DNA of 64,000 nt from VAZQ01 sp036557705 (GCA_036557705.1 DATBHB010000186.1:1-64000), one strand, 5' to 3'; positions 50,809 to 59,045 are shown, counted from the stretch's first letter. Program-made: numbers and translations. The notes: generated by a model not told the origin, from the sequence alone.

Positions 50809-51840
50809 ATGGGTAAAAAGGTGCTTGCAGCACTGACGCTTGCGAGTGTGATCGCGTTCGGCCTTCGTCCACCGCCCACGCTCGCCGATCCAGTGGAGGA
50901 CTTCTATCGCGGCAAGACCGTGACTTTCGTCATCGGCTCCGGCGAGGCTGGTCTCTATGATCTCGGCGGCCGGCTGATCGCGCGCCACCTCGCCCGTTAC
51001 ATCCCGGGCCATCCAACGATGGTGCCGCAAAACATGCCGGGCGCTTCGAGCGTGCGCGCGGCTTCGTACATTTACAATCTGGCCCCGCGTGACGGCAGCG
51101 TGTTGGGCACGGTGCAGCCGACGATCGTCCTCAACAAGCTCCTCGACCCCACGGCCCCCTACGAACCGAAGAGTTACACCTGGATCGGACGCCTGCAGCC
51201 GGTGACGCTGGTCGGCATCGCCTGGACGGCCGCTGCCGACAACACGATGGCGGATGCGAGAGAGCGCAAGCTGATTGTCAGCGGGAGCGGCGCCTCGGGT
51301 ACATCCGCCATGGTGCCCTGGGCACTCAACCGCCTGGCTGGTACTCACTTTCACGTCGTTACCGGGTATCAGTCCGCCATACCGCAGCTTCTTGCCATGG
51401 AACGCGGCGAGGTCGAGGGTGTCGGCAGCGCCAGTCTCAGCGACGTTCTGGCGCGACCGGATTGGATCAAATCCGGCAAGATCAACTTTCTTTATGCCAT
51501 CGCGGCGCGGCGCAGCGCGCAACTGCCGCAGGTCCCGGCCCTCACCGAATTTGCACAGAACGAACTCGGTCGCAGCGTGCTCGGACTGCTCGGCAGCGTC
51601 ACCGACATCGGTTTCACGATAATGGCGCCGCCGGGCGTTCCGGCCGAACGCGCGGCAAGCCTCCGCAAAGCCTTTCGCGACATGGTGCGGGACCCGGATT
51701 TTCTAAGCGAAGCCAGCAGGATCGGCCTTGATCCCGAACCGCAGTCTGGCGAGGAGCTGCAGAGCCTCATCGCAGAGACGCTGGGCGCAACCGGGCAAGC
51801 CATGCAGAAGCTGCGGGAAGTCACGCAGCCGCCACGGTAG
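50809..51840 (+). CDS. Bug-like (TctC-type) periplasmic substrate-binding protein
   Basis: This 343-residue exported protein is the third member of the local DPxxDFYxGK subfamily. A signal peptide ends PPPTLADP, and the mature part begins DPVEDFYRGKTVTFVIGSGE. It shows LYDLGGRLIARHLARYIPGHP, PQNMPGASSVRAASYIYNLAPRDGS, a GSGASGTSAMVPWALNRLAG stretch and a late APPGVPAERA. It most closely resembles the proteins at 9311 and 10449. The substrate is unknown. The start is the ATG before MGKKVLAALTL. A palindromic element follows 29 bp after the stop. Confidence 0.84.
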   Translation: MGKKVLAALTLASVIAFGLRPPPTLADPVEDFYRGKTVTFVIGSGEAGLYDLGGRLIARHLARYIPGHPTMVPQNMPGASSVRAASYIYNLAPRDGSVLGTVQPTIVLNKLLDPTAPYEPKSYTWIGRLQPVTLVGIAWTAAADNTMADARERKLIVSGSGASGTSAMVPWALNRLAGTHFHVVTGYQSAIPQLLAMERGEVEGVGSASLSDVLARPDWIKSGKINFLYAIAARRSAQLPQVPALTEFAQNELGRSVLGLLGSVTDIGFTIMAPPGVPAERAASLRKAFRDMVRDPDFLSEASRIGLDPEPQSGEELQSLIAETLGATGQAMQKLREVTQPPR

Positions 51841-51869
51841 CCGGCCGCTCTCGTGGATCGAAGCATCCA

Positions 51870-51941
51870 TAGCCCGGATTGGGCGATACGCTGCACGCGA
51901 GTCGCGTGGCGAGCCCGTTCGCGCCCGCCAATCCGGGCTAC
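51870..51941. repeat. dispersed palindromic element with TAGCCCGGATTGG arms, copy 2
   Basis: TAGCCCGGATTGG at 51870 and CCAATCCGGGCTA at 51928-51940 form a 13-bp inverted repeat. The right arm overlaps the gpt stop codon. It lies between two convergent genes, so it may act as a terminator for both. Related copies are at 2188-2330 and 55357-55483. Confidence 0.75.
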
Positions 51942-52429
51942 AGCCCGCTCTCGCGGATCGGAGGCTGGAAGGCGAGCCCAGTGTCCCACGGAAAATAAAT
52001 CCAGGTATCCTGCGACACTTCGGTGATGAACGTATCGACCAGCGGCCGGCCCATGGGCTTGGCGTAGACCGCCGCGAAATGGGCATAGGGGAGAAGCTCG
52101 CGCACCACCTTGGCGGTATTGCCGGTATCGACAAGGTCATCGACGATCAGCACGCGCTTGCCGCCCTCGGCGCTTGCCGGGATTTCAGGACTGGCGCGCT
52201 TGAGCAGGCGCGGTTCGCCCGGGATTGTGTGATTGTAGCTCGTCACGCACACCGTATCGATCAGACGCACGCCAAGTTCGCGCGCCACGATTGCGGCGGC
52301 CACAAGCCCGCCGCGGGTAATCGCGACGATTGCATCGAACGGCCCGGCATCGGCGAGACGCCAAGCGAGAGCGCGCGCGTCGCGATGAAACTGGTCCCAC
52401 GAGACCGGAAAGGCCTTCTCCGGCGTCAC
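51938..52429 (-). CDS. gpt: xanthine (guanine) phosphoribosyltransferase
   Basis: This 163-residue type I phosphoribosyltransferase has the PRPP-binding motif VLIVDDLVDTGNTAKVV near residue 93, and ITRGGLVAAAIVARELGVRLID before it. The WIYFPWDT motif near the end is diagnostic of XGPRT. It salvages xanthine, guanine and hypoxanthine by linking them to PRPP. Its ATG overlaps the stop of the upstream dioxygenase-like gene (ATGA). A possible nucleoside transporter gene lies at 55.5 kb, so a purine salvage role is plausible. Confidence 0.93.
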   Translation of the reverse strand: MTPEKAFPVSWDQFHRDARALAWRLADAGPFDAIVAITRGGLVAAAIVARELGVRLIDTVCVTSYNHTIPGEPRLLKRASPEIPASAEGGKRVLIVDDLVDTGNTAKVVRELLPYAHFAAVYAKPMGRPLVDTFITEVSQDTWIYFPWDTGLAFQPPIRESGL

Positions 52430-53028
52430 GATCGGCGCAGGTCGAGCACGAAATCGAACCGCGCCTTCATCGCCTCGCCGGCATCCGCGATCACGAGTTC
52501 GAGCGCGTGGCTGTAGAAGTCGTCACGCGCATTCAGCGCTTCGTTTGGAAAATAAAGTTGCGTGGTCAAGAGTTGCCGTCCGGTCGCCAGCACCTTGACG
52601 TGGTAGTGGCGGGTGCGCCCGGGATAAGGCGCCGGCCGGATGGTGCGGAAGCTGAATCGTCCCGCAGCGTCGGTGAAGACGTGACCGCGATAGTGGAAGC
52701 CGCGGTTATCGTATTCGCCAGTCTCGTCCGCATGCCACAAATCGACCAGCACCCGGGAGACGGGCTTGCAGTTCCTGGTGAGCACCGTGCCCGACAGCTC
52801 GACGACGCGTGCCTTGGCGCCGTGTTCCAGGAGGTCGGAGCGCTCTGGAGAAGACGGCTTGTAGAACGGCCCCTCGATCTGCCGCTCGGTGGGCTGATCG
52901 CCGTCATGACATTGCGGCGTCGGCGCAAGCTCTTGCGCAAGAACATCCATGGATGGGAACGCCAGCGAACCGGCGGCGAGCGCGCCGCCGAGGATCATGC
53001 GCCGGGAAGGATGATCGGATGCGGTCAT
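52426..53028 (-). CDS. exported intradiol ring-cleavage dioxygenase-like protein
   Basis: This 200-residue protein opens with a twin-arginine signal (PSRRMILGGALAAGSLAF), so it is probably exported by Tat. The intradiol fold shows RQIEGPFYKPSSPERSDL (first tyrosine), LWHADETGEYDN, then YPGRTRHYHVKV with tyrosine and two histidines, the iron ligands of catechol dioxygenases. Family members that carry a Tat signal often act on lignin- or humus-derived catechols, but the product here is not proven. It lies upstream of gpt with an ATGA overlap, and downstream of the molybdopterin-binding gene. Confidence 0.85.
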   Translation of the reverse strand: MTASDHPSRRMILGGALAAGSLAFPSMDVLAQELAPTPQCHDGDQPTERQIEGPFYKPSSPERSDLLEHGAKARVVELSGTVLTRNCKPVSRVLVDLWHADETGEYDNRGFHYRGHVFTDAAGRFSFRTIRPAPYPGRTRHYHVKVLATGRQLLTTQLYFPNEALNARDDFYSHALELVIADAGEAMKARFDFVLDLRRS

Positions 53029-53043
53029 GGACGACCTCCTTGG

Positions 53044-53796
53044 CTATTGGGCGCCACGCAGGCGCTGCAGCATTGTTTCCACCGCCGTTTTCGCGGCGGC
53101 GAGCTGTACGGCATCACGGGCGCGGATGACAACGTTGGTATTGGGTCCGCGCGCCTCGTCGAAAAATGGGTAACTTCCAATCGAGACTTCCGGGTGGGCT
53201 CTCGCAATCTCACCGAGCGGCATGCCGATATCACCCTCGCGGGCGTCGGCGCGCACGGTCTCGGACAAGATGCGCACGCCGGTCTTGAGCTTCGGCGCGA
53301 CTTCATCGAGCATCACCTGCATGATCGAGGGTACGCCTGCCATCACGATCACGTTGCCGAGCCAGAAGCCGGGTGCCGCCGAAACCTTGTTGAGGACCAG
53401 TTCGGCTCCTTGCGGGATGCGCGTCATCCGCATGCGCGCCTCGTTCATTTCGGCACCGGTCTGAGCCAGCCTGTCCTTGAGGATCTTTACCGCGCGGGGA
53501 TCGTAATCGATCGGCACGCCGAACGCCTTGGCAACGCATTCCGCAGTGATGTCGTCGTGAGTTGGGCCGATGCCGCCCGTGGTAAATACATAGACGTAGC
53601 GCGCACGCAGCGCGTTGACGGCCTCGACGATCGGTGCCTCGTCATCCCCGACGACGCGAACCTCCAGGAGATCGATGCCAATCCTGGTGAGATATTCGGC
53701 GATATAGCCGATGTTCTTGTCCTTGGTGCGGCCTGAGAGGATTTCGTCGCCGATAACCAGCACGGCGGCGGTGACGAGATGGTGGACCTTCTGCAT
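53044..53796 (-). CDS. CinA-like molybdopterin-binding domain protein
   Basis: This 250-residue protein has a MoCF/MoaB fold: AAVLVIGDEILSGRTKDKN at the start, the TTGGIGPTHDDITAECVAKAFG motif, and MAGVPSIMQVMLDEV. It lacks the C-terminal nicotinamide-deamidase domain of full CinA, so it matches the short 'competence/damage-inducible protein A' group. The exact activity is uncertain: either an ADP-ribose pyrophosphatase-like action or molybdopterin binding. It heads the minus-strand row that leads to the dioxygenase and gpt. Confidence 0.87.
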   Translation of the reverse strand: MQKVHHLVTAAVLVIGDEILSGRTKDKNIGYIAEYLTRIGIDLLEVRVVGDDEAPIVEAVNALRARYVYVFTTGGIGPTHDDITAECVAKAFGVPIDYDPRAVKILKDRLAQTGAEMNEARMRMTRIPQGAELVLNKVSAAPGFWLGNVIVMAGVPSIMQVMLDEVAPKLKTGVRILSETVRADAREGDIGMPLGEIARAHPEVSIGSYPFFDEARGPNTNVVIRARDAVQLAAAKTAVETMLQRLRGAQ

Positions 53797-53914
53797 GCGG
53801 CACTGGTGATGTTTGACGGATCTGCCCTACCCTGCCACTGCGGATGTCGGCGCCGCAAGACGGCGGATGAGTGTAGCCCGCATGAGCCGGCGCGTCAGTA
53901 CGAGCTTGCGCGCC

Positions 53915-53959
53915 TTTGCCCACGCGGTCATACCTGAGAACGCCGACCGCGTGGGCAAA
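53915..53959. repeat. core hairpin of the GTGGGCAAA family, copy 4 (core only)
   Basis: TTTGCCCACGCGGTC (53915-53929) and its exact complement (53945-53959) form a 15-bp stem with a 15-nt loop. The same core sits inside copy 2 at 8967-9011. It lies in the divergent gap between the CinA-like and SDR genes and lacks the outer GTAGGGTGGG arms. Confidence 0.75.
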
Positions 53960-54036
53960 ATCGCAATGTTGTTCAGTGCGCGTGGAAGCGGTTGCGAACG
54001 CGAGTTTGCCAACCTTACAGCGTTGTGAGCACCTGG

Positions 54037-54801
54037 ATGGACATCCCACAAAAAGTTGCTCTGGTTACCGGTTCTGGTACCGGGATCGGCAAGGCCGCGG
54101 CGCTCGCGCTGATGCGAGAGAGTTATGCAGTCGTGCTCGCGGGACGACGTCCGGAGAAGCTCGAAGAGACCGCGCGCGAAGGCCGTTCGATCTCGGCAAA
54201 GAGCCTCGTCGTACCGACCGATGTGAGCGACCCGACCGCGGTCAAGGCGCTGTTCGCGAAGACGCGGGAGGCCTTCGGCCGCCTCGACGTGCTGTTCAAT
54301 AATGCCGGTATCGGTGCTCCAGCCATGCCGCTCGAAGATCTGCCATTCGAGACCTGGAGACGAGTCGTCGACATCAATCTCACCGGCATTTTTCTGTGCA
54401 CCCAGGAAGCCATCAAGATCATGAAGGCTCAAGTCCCGCGCGGCGGCCGCATCATCAACAACGGCTCGATCTCGGCACATGCTCCGCGGCCGCAAGCCGG
54501 CGCGTACACCGCGACCAAGCACGCGGTGACGGGATTGACGAAGCAGACCGCGCTCGATTGCCGCGGCTACGACATCTGCTGCGGCCAGATCGATATCGGC
54601 AATGCAGCGACCCCGTTGACCGAGCGCATGGTCCAGGGCCAGGGCGTGCTTCAGCCTGACGGCCGGACGATGATCGAGCCGCGCATGAGGGTTGAGGATG
54701 TCGGCAGAGCCGTCGTCTACATGGCCTCGCTTCCGCTCGATACCAACGTATTGTTCATGACCGTGATGGCAAATCTGATGCCCTTCGTGGGGCGGGGGTG
54801 A
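54037..54801 (+). CDS. short-chain dehydrogenase/reductase
   Basis: This 254-residue SDR has the cofactor motif TGSGTGIG (11-18), NNAG (88-91), N114, S144, and the active-site YTATK with Y157 and K161. The residues after the second strand (AGRRPEKLEE) suggest NADP preference. The substrate is not known. The start MDIPQKVALV at 54037 fits the family; the frame upstream carries a repeat. It is followed by a palindromic element shared with the end of the cyclophilin-like gene. Confidence 0.9.
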   Translation: MDIPQKVALVTGSGTGIGKAAALALMRESYAVVLAGRRPEKLEETAREGRSISAKSLVVPTDVSDPTAVKALFAKTREAFGRLDVLFNNAGIGAPAMPLEDLPFETWRRVVDINLTGIFLCTQEAIKIMKAQVPRGGRIINNGSISAHAPRPQAGAYTATKHAVTGLTKQTALDCRGYDICCGQIDIGNAATPLTERMVQGQGVLQPDGRTMIEPRMRVEDVGRAVVYMASLPLDTNVLFMTVMANLMPFVGRG

Positions 54802-54812
54802 AAGGGTTACGC

Positions 54813-54969
54813 ATAGGTGGGCAAAGGCGCGCCACCGTTCTTGCAACTTGGCACGGGCTCTCGCGTGCCGTGTCCACGCGGCCCCAAGCCCCGCACCGAC
54901 CGCGTGGGCAAAATCGCGTCGCGGCCATGCACCCCGAAGCTCTCGCGGATGCGATTTTGCCCACCCTAC
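54813..54969. repeat. palindromic intergenic element (GTAGGGTGGGCAAA family), copy 5
   Basis: TAGGTGGGCAAAG begins at 54814 and ATTTTGCCCACCCTA ends at 54968. An inner CGCGTGGGCAAAATCGCG lies near 54901. The element sits between two convergent genes and overlaps the stop codon of the cyclophilin-like gene, just as copy 1 abuts the cimA stop. Confidence 0.8.
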
Positions 54970-55343
54970 CGATCGATCGCCCTCACTTCTATGCGGGTGC
55001 CCGCCTTCACGCGGGCAAGTGCCTTCACGTCGGAAAGCGCCCGCGCAAAAATGTTGCAGGGCGCGGCGAGCCGCGTTTCGTCGCCTTCCGAAATTGGAGT
55101 ACGGCCGAAGCCAAGCGCGATGCAGTGACCTTCGGGCCAATAGGCAATCTCGCCCGGCGTTACTACCGCGCGGGCATCCGCTTCGCGCTTGAGCCGCACC
55201 GACACCTCGAAATAGACCTCCTCGCCCCAGGTAAGAGCCGAGCCCGTGAACGGCAGGGCCGCGGCAATCGCGCGCGCGGTGGGCGTATCGAGCAGCTCGG
55301 CGTCGAGCGTGAGCGCGCCGAAATCGAAACGGATGCGATGCAT
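54966..55343 (-). CDS. cyclophilin-like (DUF369) small protein
   Basis: This 125-residue protein reads MHRIRFDFGALTLDAELLDT and has SALTWGEEVYFEVSV, a stretch typical of the cyclophilin-like DUF369 group (TM1367). The second half shows PGEIAYWPEGHCIALGFGRTPIS. It probably has a cyclophilin-like barrel without proven isomerase activity. The start at 55343 is marked by a GGGGACC site. Its end overlaps the palindromic element. Confidence 0.82.
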   Translation of the reverse strand: MHRIRFDFGALTLDAELLDTPTARAIAAALPFTGSALTWGEEVYFEVSVRLKREADARAVVTPGEIAYWPEGHCIALGFGRTPISEGDETRLAAPCNIFARALSDVKALARVKAGTRIEVRAIDR

Positions 55344-55356
55344 TGGTAGGTCCCCT

Positions 55357-55483
55357 GTAGCCCGGATGCGCGATTGGCCTTGGCCTGCGCCGCGGCACTG
55401 CGCGTGAGCAATCGCGCATCCGGGTCCCCTCGTCCGTCCCGGATTGGCACTTCCCCTTACGGGCAAGCGCCAATCCGGGCTAC
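55357..55483. repeat. dispersed palindromic element with GTAGCCCGGAT arms, copy 3
   Basis: GTAGCCCGGATGCGCG starts at 55357 and CCAATCCGGGCTAC ends at 55483. Nested inner parts include CGCGCATCCGGG-like sequence. It lies in the divergent region between the cyclophilin-like gene and the nucleoside transporter gene. Confidence 0.7.
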
Positions 55484-55528
55484 AGGAGTAAAGTTTACCA
55501 CATTCCGCGCTTGGAGTCGGAACCGAGC

Positions 55529-56788
55529 ATGCAAAGCCTGCAATCCGTGTTCGGCATTTTTGCTCTCCTGGCGATCGCCTGGGCTTTTGGCGAGAACAGA
55601 TGGGCGGTCTCGATCAGGCAGGCTGCAATCGGTCTCGCGGTAACCGTCGTGACTGCGGTCGTGCTCATCAAGGTCCCTCAGGTCGTAGCGGCCTTTGCCT
55701 TGGTCAATGACGCCATTGGAGCGATCGCCACCGCGACCCGCGAGGGCACTTCATTCGTCTTTGGCTACATCGGCGGCAGCCCGCCGCCTTTCGATGTGAT
55801 CAAGCCCGAGGCGAATTTCATCCTTGCGTTCCAGGTGCTCCCGGTCATTCTGGTGATGAGCGTGCTCACGACGCTTTTCTTCTATTGGGGCATTCTGCCC
55901 CCGGTCGTGCGCGGCTTTGCTTGGCTGCTCGAACGAACGCTGGGCGTCGGCGGCGCGGTCGGGCTCTCCACGGCAGCCAACATCTTCCTCGGCATGGTGG
56001 AGGCGCCGCTCCTGATCCGGCCCTATCTCGGACGGCTCACTCGCAGCGAACTTTTCATCGTAATGACCGGCGGCATGGCCGGCATCGCCGGAACCGTGCT
56101 GGTGCTGTACGCGACCCTGCTTGGTCCGATTATTCCCGACGCCGGCGCGCATCTCGTAATCGCGTCCGTGCTCGGCGCGCCGGCGGCGATCCTGGTGAGC
56201 CTGATCATGGTGCCGGAGACCAAGCAACGAGAAACCGGCGACAAGCTCATCGATCCGCCGAGCCCGGCTTCGAGCGCCATGGACGCGATCGTCAAAGGCA
56301 CCACTGCGGGCCTCGAACTTCTGCTCAACATCTGTGCGATGCTTATCGTGCTCGTGGCGCTCGTTCACCTCGTGAACGCCATCCTCGGGCTCTTGCCCGA
56401 TGTGGCCGGGGCTCCAATCTCGCTTCAGCGCATGCTCGGCTATGCCATGGCGCCGGTATGTTGGCTGATGGGCATTCCCTGGCAGCAGGCATTGACCGCC
56501 GGCAGCCTCATGGGAATCAAGACGATCCTCAATGAATTGATCGCCTACGTCGAATTTTCGAAGCTCCCGCCCGATGCGCTCGACCCACGCTCGCGCCTCA
56601 TCATGCTTTATGCGCTGTGCGGATTCGCCAATTTCGGCTCGCTCGGGATCATGATCGCAGGCCTCGCCACAATGGCGCCGGAGCGGCGCGACGATGTGGT
56701 GTCGCTGGGCCTCAAGTCGATCGTCTCCGGCACGCTCACCACCTGCCTGATTGGAGCGATCGTGGGAACAGTGGTCAGCAATCAGTGA
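55529..56788 (+). CDS. NupC-type (CNT) concentrative nucleoside transporter
   Basis: This 419-residue membrane protein has the CNT layout: about eight to nine helices, with FQVLPVILVMSVLTTLFFYWGIL, GLSTAANIFLGMVEAPLLIRPY (the substrate motif with E), GGMAGIAGTVLVLYA, and SLMGIKTILNELIAY followed by CGFANFGSLGI. These match the family signatures. It likely imports nucleosides with Na+ or H+. Purine salvage (gpt) is close by. The start is MQSLQSVFG; an ATG six codons upstream is possible. Confidence 0.92.
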   Translation: MQSLQSVFGIFALLAIAWAFGENRWAVSIRQAAIGLAVTVVTAVVLIKVPQVVAAFALVNDAIGAIATATREGTSFVFGYIGGSPPPFDVIKPEANFILAFQVLPVILVMSVLTTLFFYWGILPPVVRGFAWLLERTLGVGGAVGLSTAANIFLGMVEAPLLIRPYLGRLTRSELFIVMTGGMAGIAGTVLVLYATLLGPIIPDAGAHLVIASVLGAPAAILVSLIMVPETKQRETGDKLIDPPSPASSAMDAIVKGTTAGLELLLNICAMLIVLVALVHLVNAILGLLPDVAGAPISLQRMLGYAMAPVCWLMGIPWQQALTAGSLMGIKTILNELIAYVEFSKLPPDALDPRSRLIMLYALCGFANFGSLGIMIAGLATMAPERRDDVVSLGLKSIVSGTLTTCLIGAIVGTVVSNQ

Positions 56789-56838
56789 TCAGGTATCAGT
56801 TAGTCGCTGATTCCTGAGTTCTGATCGCTGATCCCCGA
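56788..56838. repeat. short 'tcagatc' repeat tract after the nucleoside transporter gene
   Basis: Repeated ATCAGGTATCAG-, CTGATTCCTGAG- and CTGATCGCTGATC-type motifs follow the stop. The 11-mer ATCAGGTATCA (56788-56798) recurs inverted at 61334-61344 after groEL. It may form hairpins that terminate transcription. Confidence 0.5.
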
Positions 56839-56840
56839 TG

Positions 56841-57110
56841 TCAGTTCAGCCGAAACTCGCCGTTGACGGCGCGAATCTCGGCGGGACGAATGAGGCGCGC
56901 GTGGGCGACCGTGACCGAATATAACGGCCCTTCGAGGGTGCGCAGCCAGAAACCGAGGAATTTGTTGAGCACCGGAAAATTTGGGCAAACGTCGTAATCC
57001 TGCCAGACGTAAGTCTGAAGCAGAGAGGGATGATCGGGAAGCCGATAAAGTATCTGCGCCGTCGTCAGCCCATAGCCGTCTAGCTGCTTGCGAAAATCCT
57101 TTGAAACCAT
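56841..57110 (-). CDS. usg: Usg-family protein
   Basis: This 89-residue protein matches the Usg family, named after an unknown gene near the trp genes in alphaproteobacteria. It shows QLDGYGLTTAQILYRLPDHP, LLQTYVWQDYDVCPNFPVLN and FLGFWLRTLEGPLYSVTVAH. The fold and function are unknown. The start at 57110 has a GGAGG site 6 nt before the ATG. There are no trp genes in the window. Confidence 0.9.
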   Translation of the reverse strand: MVSKDFRKQLDGYGLTTAQILYRLPDHPSLLQTYVWQDYDVCPNFPVLNKFLGFWLRTLEGPLYSVTVAHARLIRPAEIRAVNGEFRLN

Positions 57111-57365
57111 GTTGATCCTCCAGTCCCACCAACAACGATTGTGAATGAACTCCTGTTCCGATTGCAAGCCCAACCGCGGGATTAACTGTTAATTTTCAAG
57201 GAATTAGCAGCATTGCAGATCGGCTGCTAACAGCGCCGAAAGCGCCGCACCGACGCAGTGGATCGAGGAACATCTGTCCCGATTGAAGTCCGGCGAGCGG
57301 GGTGAATCGGCCCCGATGTGGGAGTTCAGCCAGTTTCGGCAATGAAATCGTGCCGTCGCGCCCAA

Positions 57366-58262
57366 TCAGAAGTCCGGCTGGTTCGCTTTGGGCAGGCCGA
57401 TCCACTCACCTTCATAATGCTCCGTTGGATTGTCGGCGCAAACCGACTCCTGCCATTTGGACAGCACTCGCCTATAGGTGACCCGCGCGGTTAGCGGCGT
57501 GACAAACACCTTTGGGTCATCCATTGTCACTTCGAGCTGCAGCCCGTTCAGACTCGTATCGGGGTTGTAACCCGCGACCCGCTGTCCACCGCCGACCGTG
57601 CCCTCGCTGGTCTCGTATTTGTCAATCTGCGCCTTGGCCAGCGCGCCGTCGATCAGCCGGTAGCGCTCGGTCACGTGCATCGCCTCGCTCTGCGGCGTGC
57701 CGAAGCGGTCAACCGACGTGAAACCGTCGGTCCTGATCCCCACGGTATCGACGACCAGCATGCCACCCTCCCAATGGCCGACCGAATTACCCATGGGCGA
57801 AGGCATGAGATTGGTCGGATGGGCGGCGTTCATTCGAATACGCCGAACAGTCATGTTTTGATCGTAGAGAATGGTGACATTGCCATCCCGCATCGGCAGC
57901 ATTTGAAAGCTGAGCTGCATCGCGAGGGTGAAAGGCGGCGCCATTGGGCGGCACTGATCCTGTGAATTCGGAAAGCCCGTTCCGGCGATGGCAAAATCGC
58001 CCTTCTGCTTGACGACCGCGGCGGCTTCCGGCGTGAGAATCGGATTGCCGTAATCACCGACCAGTCGGCGGTTATTGGCCTTGCCGTTCGCAAGCCGGCT
58101 CAAATTCCGCAACGGCTGCGGGCCGGATGGCATCCCCTCGAAATTGAACGCATTCTTGCCCCAGCGAACCCCCAGGATTCCCGCGCCGCCTTCGGCGGCG
58201 AACGCCGGCAGAGAGAGAATCATTGCCGCCAAGGTACTGAAGGCCGGAATTTGGCGTTTCAT
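57366..58262 (-). CDS. exported protein of a conserved unknown family
   Basis: This 298-residue exported protein starts MKRQIPAFSTLAAMILSLPA with a signal peptide (cleavage near AFAAEG). The body shows LVGDYGNPILTPEAAAVVK, GFPNSQDQCRPMAPPF, VTILYDQNMTVRRIRMN, SVGHWEGGMLVVDTVGI and HVTERYRLIDGALAKAQ. These are the marks of a family (VGHWEGDTLVVDTVG type) common in rhizobial and soil genomes, without a proven role. It may bind small organic molecules in the periplasm. The minus-strand neighbour upstream is the antitoxin/PIN fusion. Confidence 0.78.
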   Translation of the reverse strand: MKRQIPAFSTLAAMILSLPAFAAEGGAGILGVRWGKNAFNFEGMPSGPQPLRNLSRLANGKANNRRLVGDYGNPILTPEAAAVVKQKGDFAIAGTGFPNSQDQCRPMAPPFTLAMQLSFQMLPMRDGNVTILYDQNMTVRRIRMNAAHPTNLMPSPMGNSVGHWEGGMLVVDTVGIRTDGFTSVDRFGTPQSEAMHVTERYRLIDGALAKAQIDKYETSEGTVGGGQRVAGYNPDTSLNGLQLEVTMDDPKVFVTPLTARVTYRRVLSKWQESVCADNPTEHYEGEWIGLPKANQPDF

Positions 58263-58339
58263 TTCATAATCTCCCTTGATTGGCGACTTCTGAATTTTCC
58301 CCGCAATGTACCCGTTTTGACGCTGGCGCGGGAAGCGGC

Positions 58340-58879
58340 TCAGCCAGCCAGTAGCGCGTCGATAGTTCCAGTATTTGTTGTGACGAACGGATTGATGAGG
58401 AGCAGTCCGTCGAGAATTCGGCCGTCCTGCATATCCTCCGTCAGGAGGGCTTTCGCGCCTGCTTGGGCCGATGCTGCGCACACGACGCAATCCCAGAGTT
58501 GAAGCCCATGGGTGCGTGCCAACGCGGAAGCCGTGTCGATGACGTCGACGGTGGTCGGTGGCGTGATGAAAACATCCTGGTAAACCTCAGCTTGCCCGAT
58601 CGCCTGCGCAAACACCGCTGGTAGCCGTCGCTGAATGAATCGCAAATACTCGGTGATATGCCCGACTCGGTATCCAGTCGATGGCTTTGATCGGAGGCTT
58701 TTTTCCAACGCCGCGAATGCCAACTGCCAATGCGGATCGCTCGCGCGATCCGCAGAATGCGGCGAAAGGCGCGCCACGGGCGTCCCATTCTTGGTGATGA
58801 TGATCGTTTCGCCCCGTTCGGCAGCCGCAATCAGCTTCGAGAAATTCTGGTTAGCTTCTCGTACCGACATTTCTCGCAT
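58340..58879 (-). pseudogene. Phd-type antitoxin fused in frame to a truncated PIN toxin
   Basis: This 179-residue reading contains, from the ATG at 58879, a complete Phd/YefM-type antitoxin (about 1-76): MREMSVREANQNFSKLIAAA and GETIIITKNGTPVARLSPH. It then runs straight into the later part of a PIN domain (about 77-168), with LQLWDCVVCAASAQA (D130), LLTEDMQDG (D149) and INPF. The N-terminal PIN half with the first catalytic aspartate (DxNVL) is absent, so no active nuclease is expected. The simplest history is an in-frame deletion joining vapB to vapC. It could still make a DNA-binding protein. Confidence 0.65.
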
Positions 58880-59001
58880 GTGAGCGCGAATCCCATGTTC
58901 TACGTTGCAACATGCTAAGCGAACCACGCACGCTCTTCAAGCCCGCCGCCGGAGGGGGGCACCCCCGGCTACGGGAACAGAATGGCCCGACCAAGTGCCT
59001 G

Positions 59002-59028
59002 GTAGCACTCCTGCTGGTTGAGTGCTAA
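59002..59028 (+). promoter_or_regulatory. CIRCE element upstream of groESL
   Basis: GTAGCACTC, nine spacer bases and GAGTGCTAA match the CIRCE consensus TTAGCACTC-N9-GAGTGCTAA except for one base. HrcA binds this inverted repeat to repress groESL under non-stress conditions. It starts 235 bp before the groES ATG, which is far for a CIRCE; most overlap the promoter. Confidence 0.9.
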
Positions 59029-59045
59029 ATTTTTTGCCGGAACCC

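Noticed and set aside
50485..51522. Possible N-terminal extension of the STAS gene including a CKEC/C cysteine cluster
   Set aside because: The GTG at 50484 has a good ribosome site and starts exactly at the STAS fold. The upstream part overlaps the divergent Bug gene and does not look like a domain.
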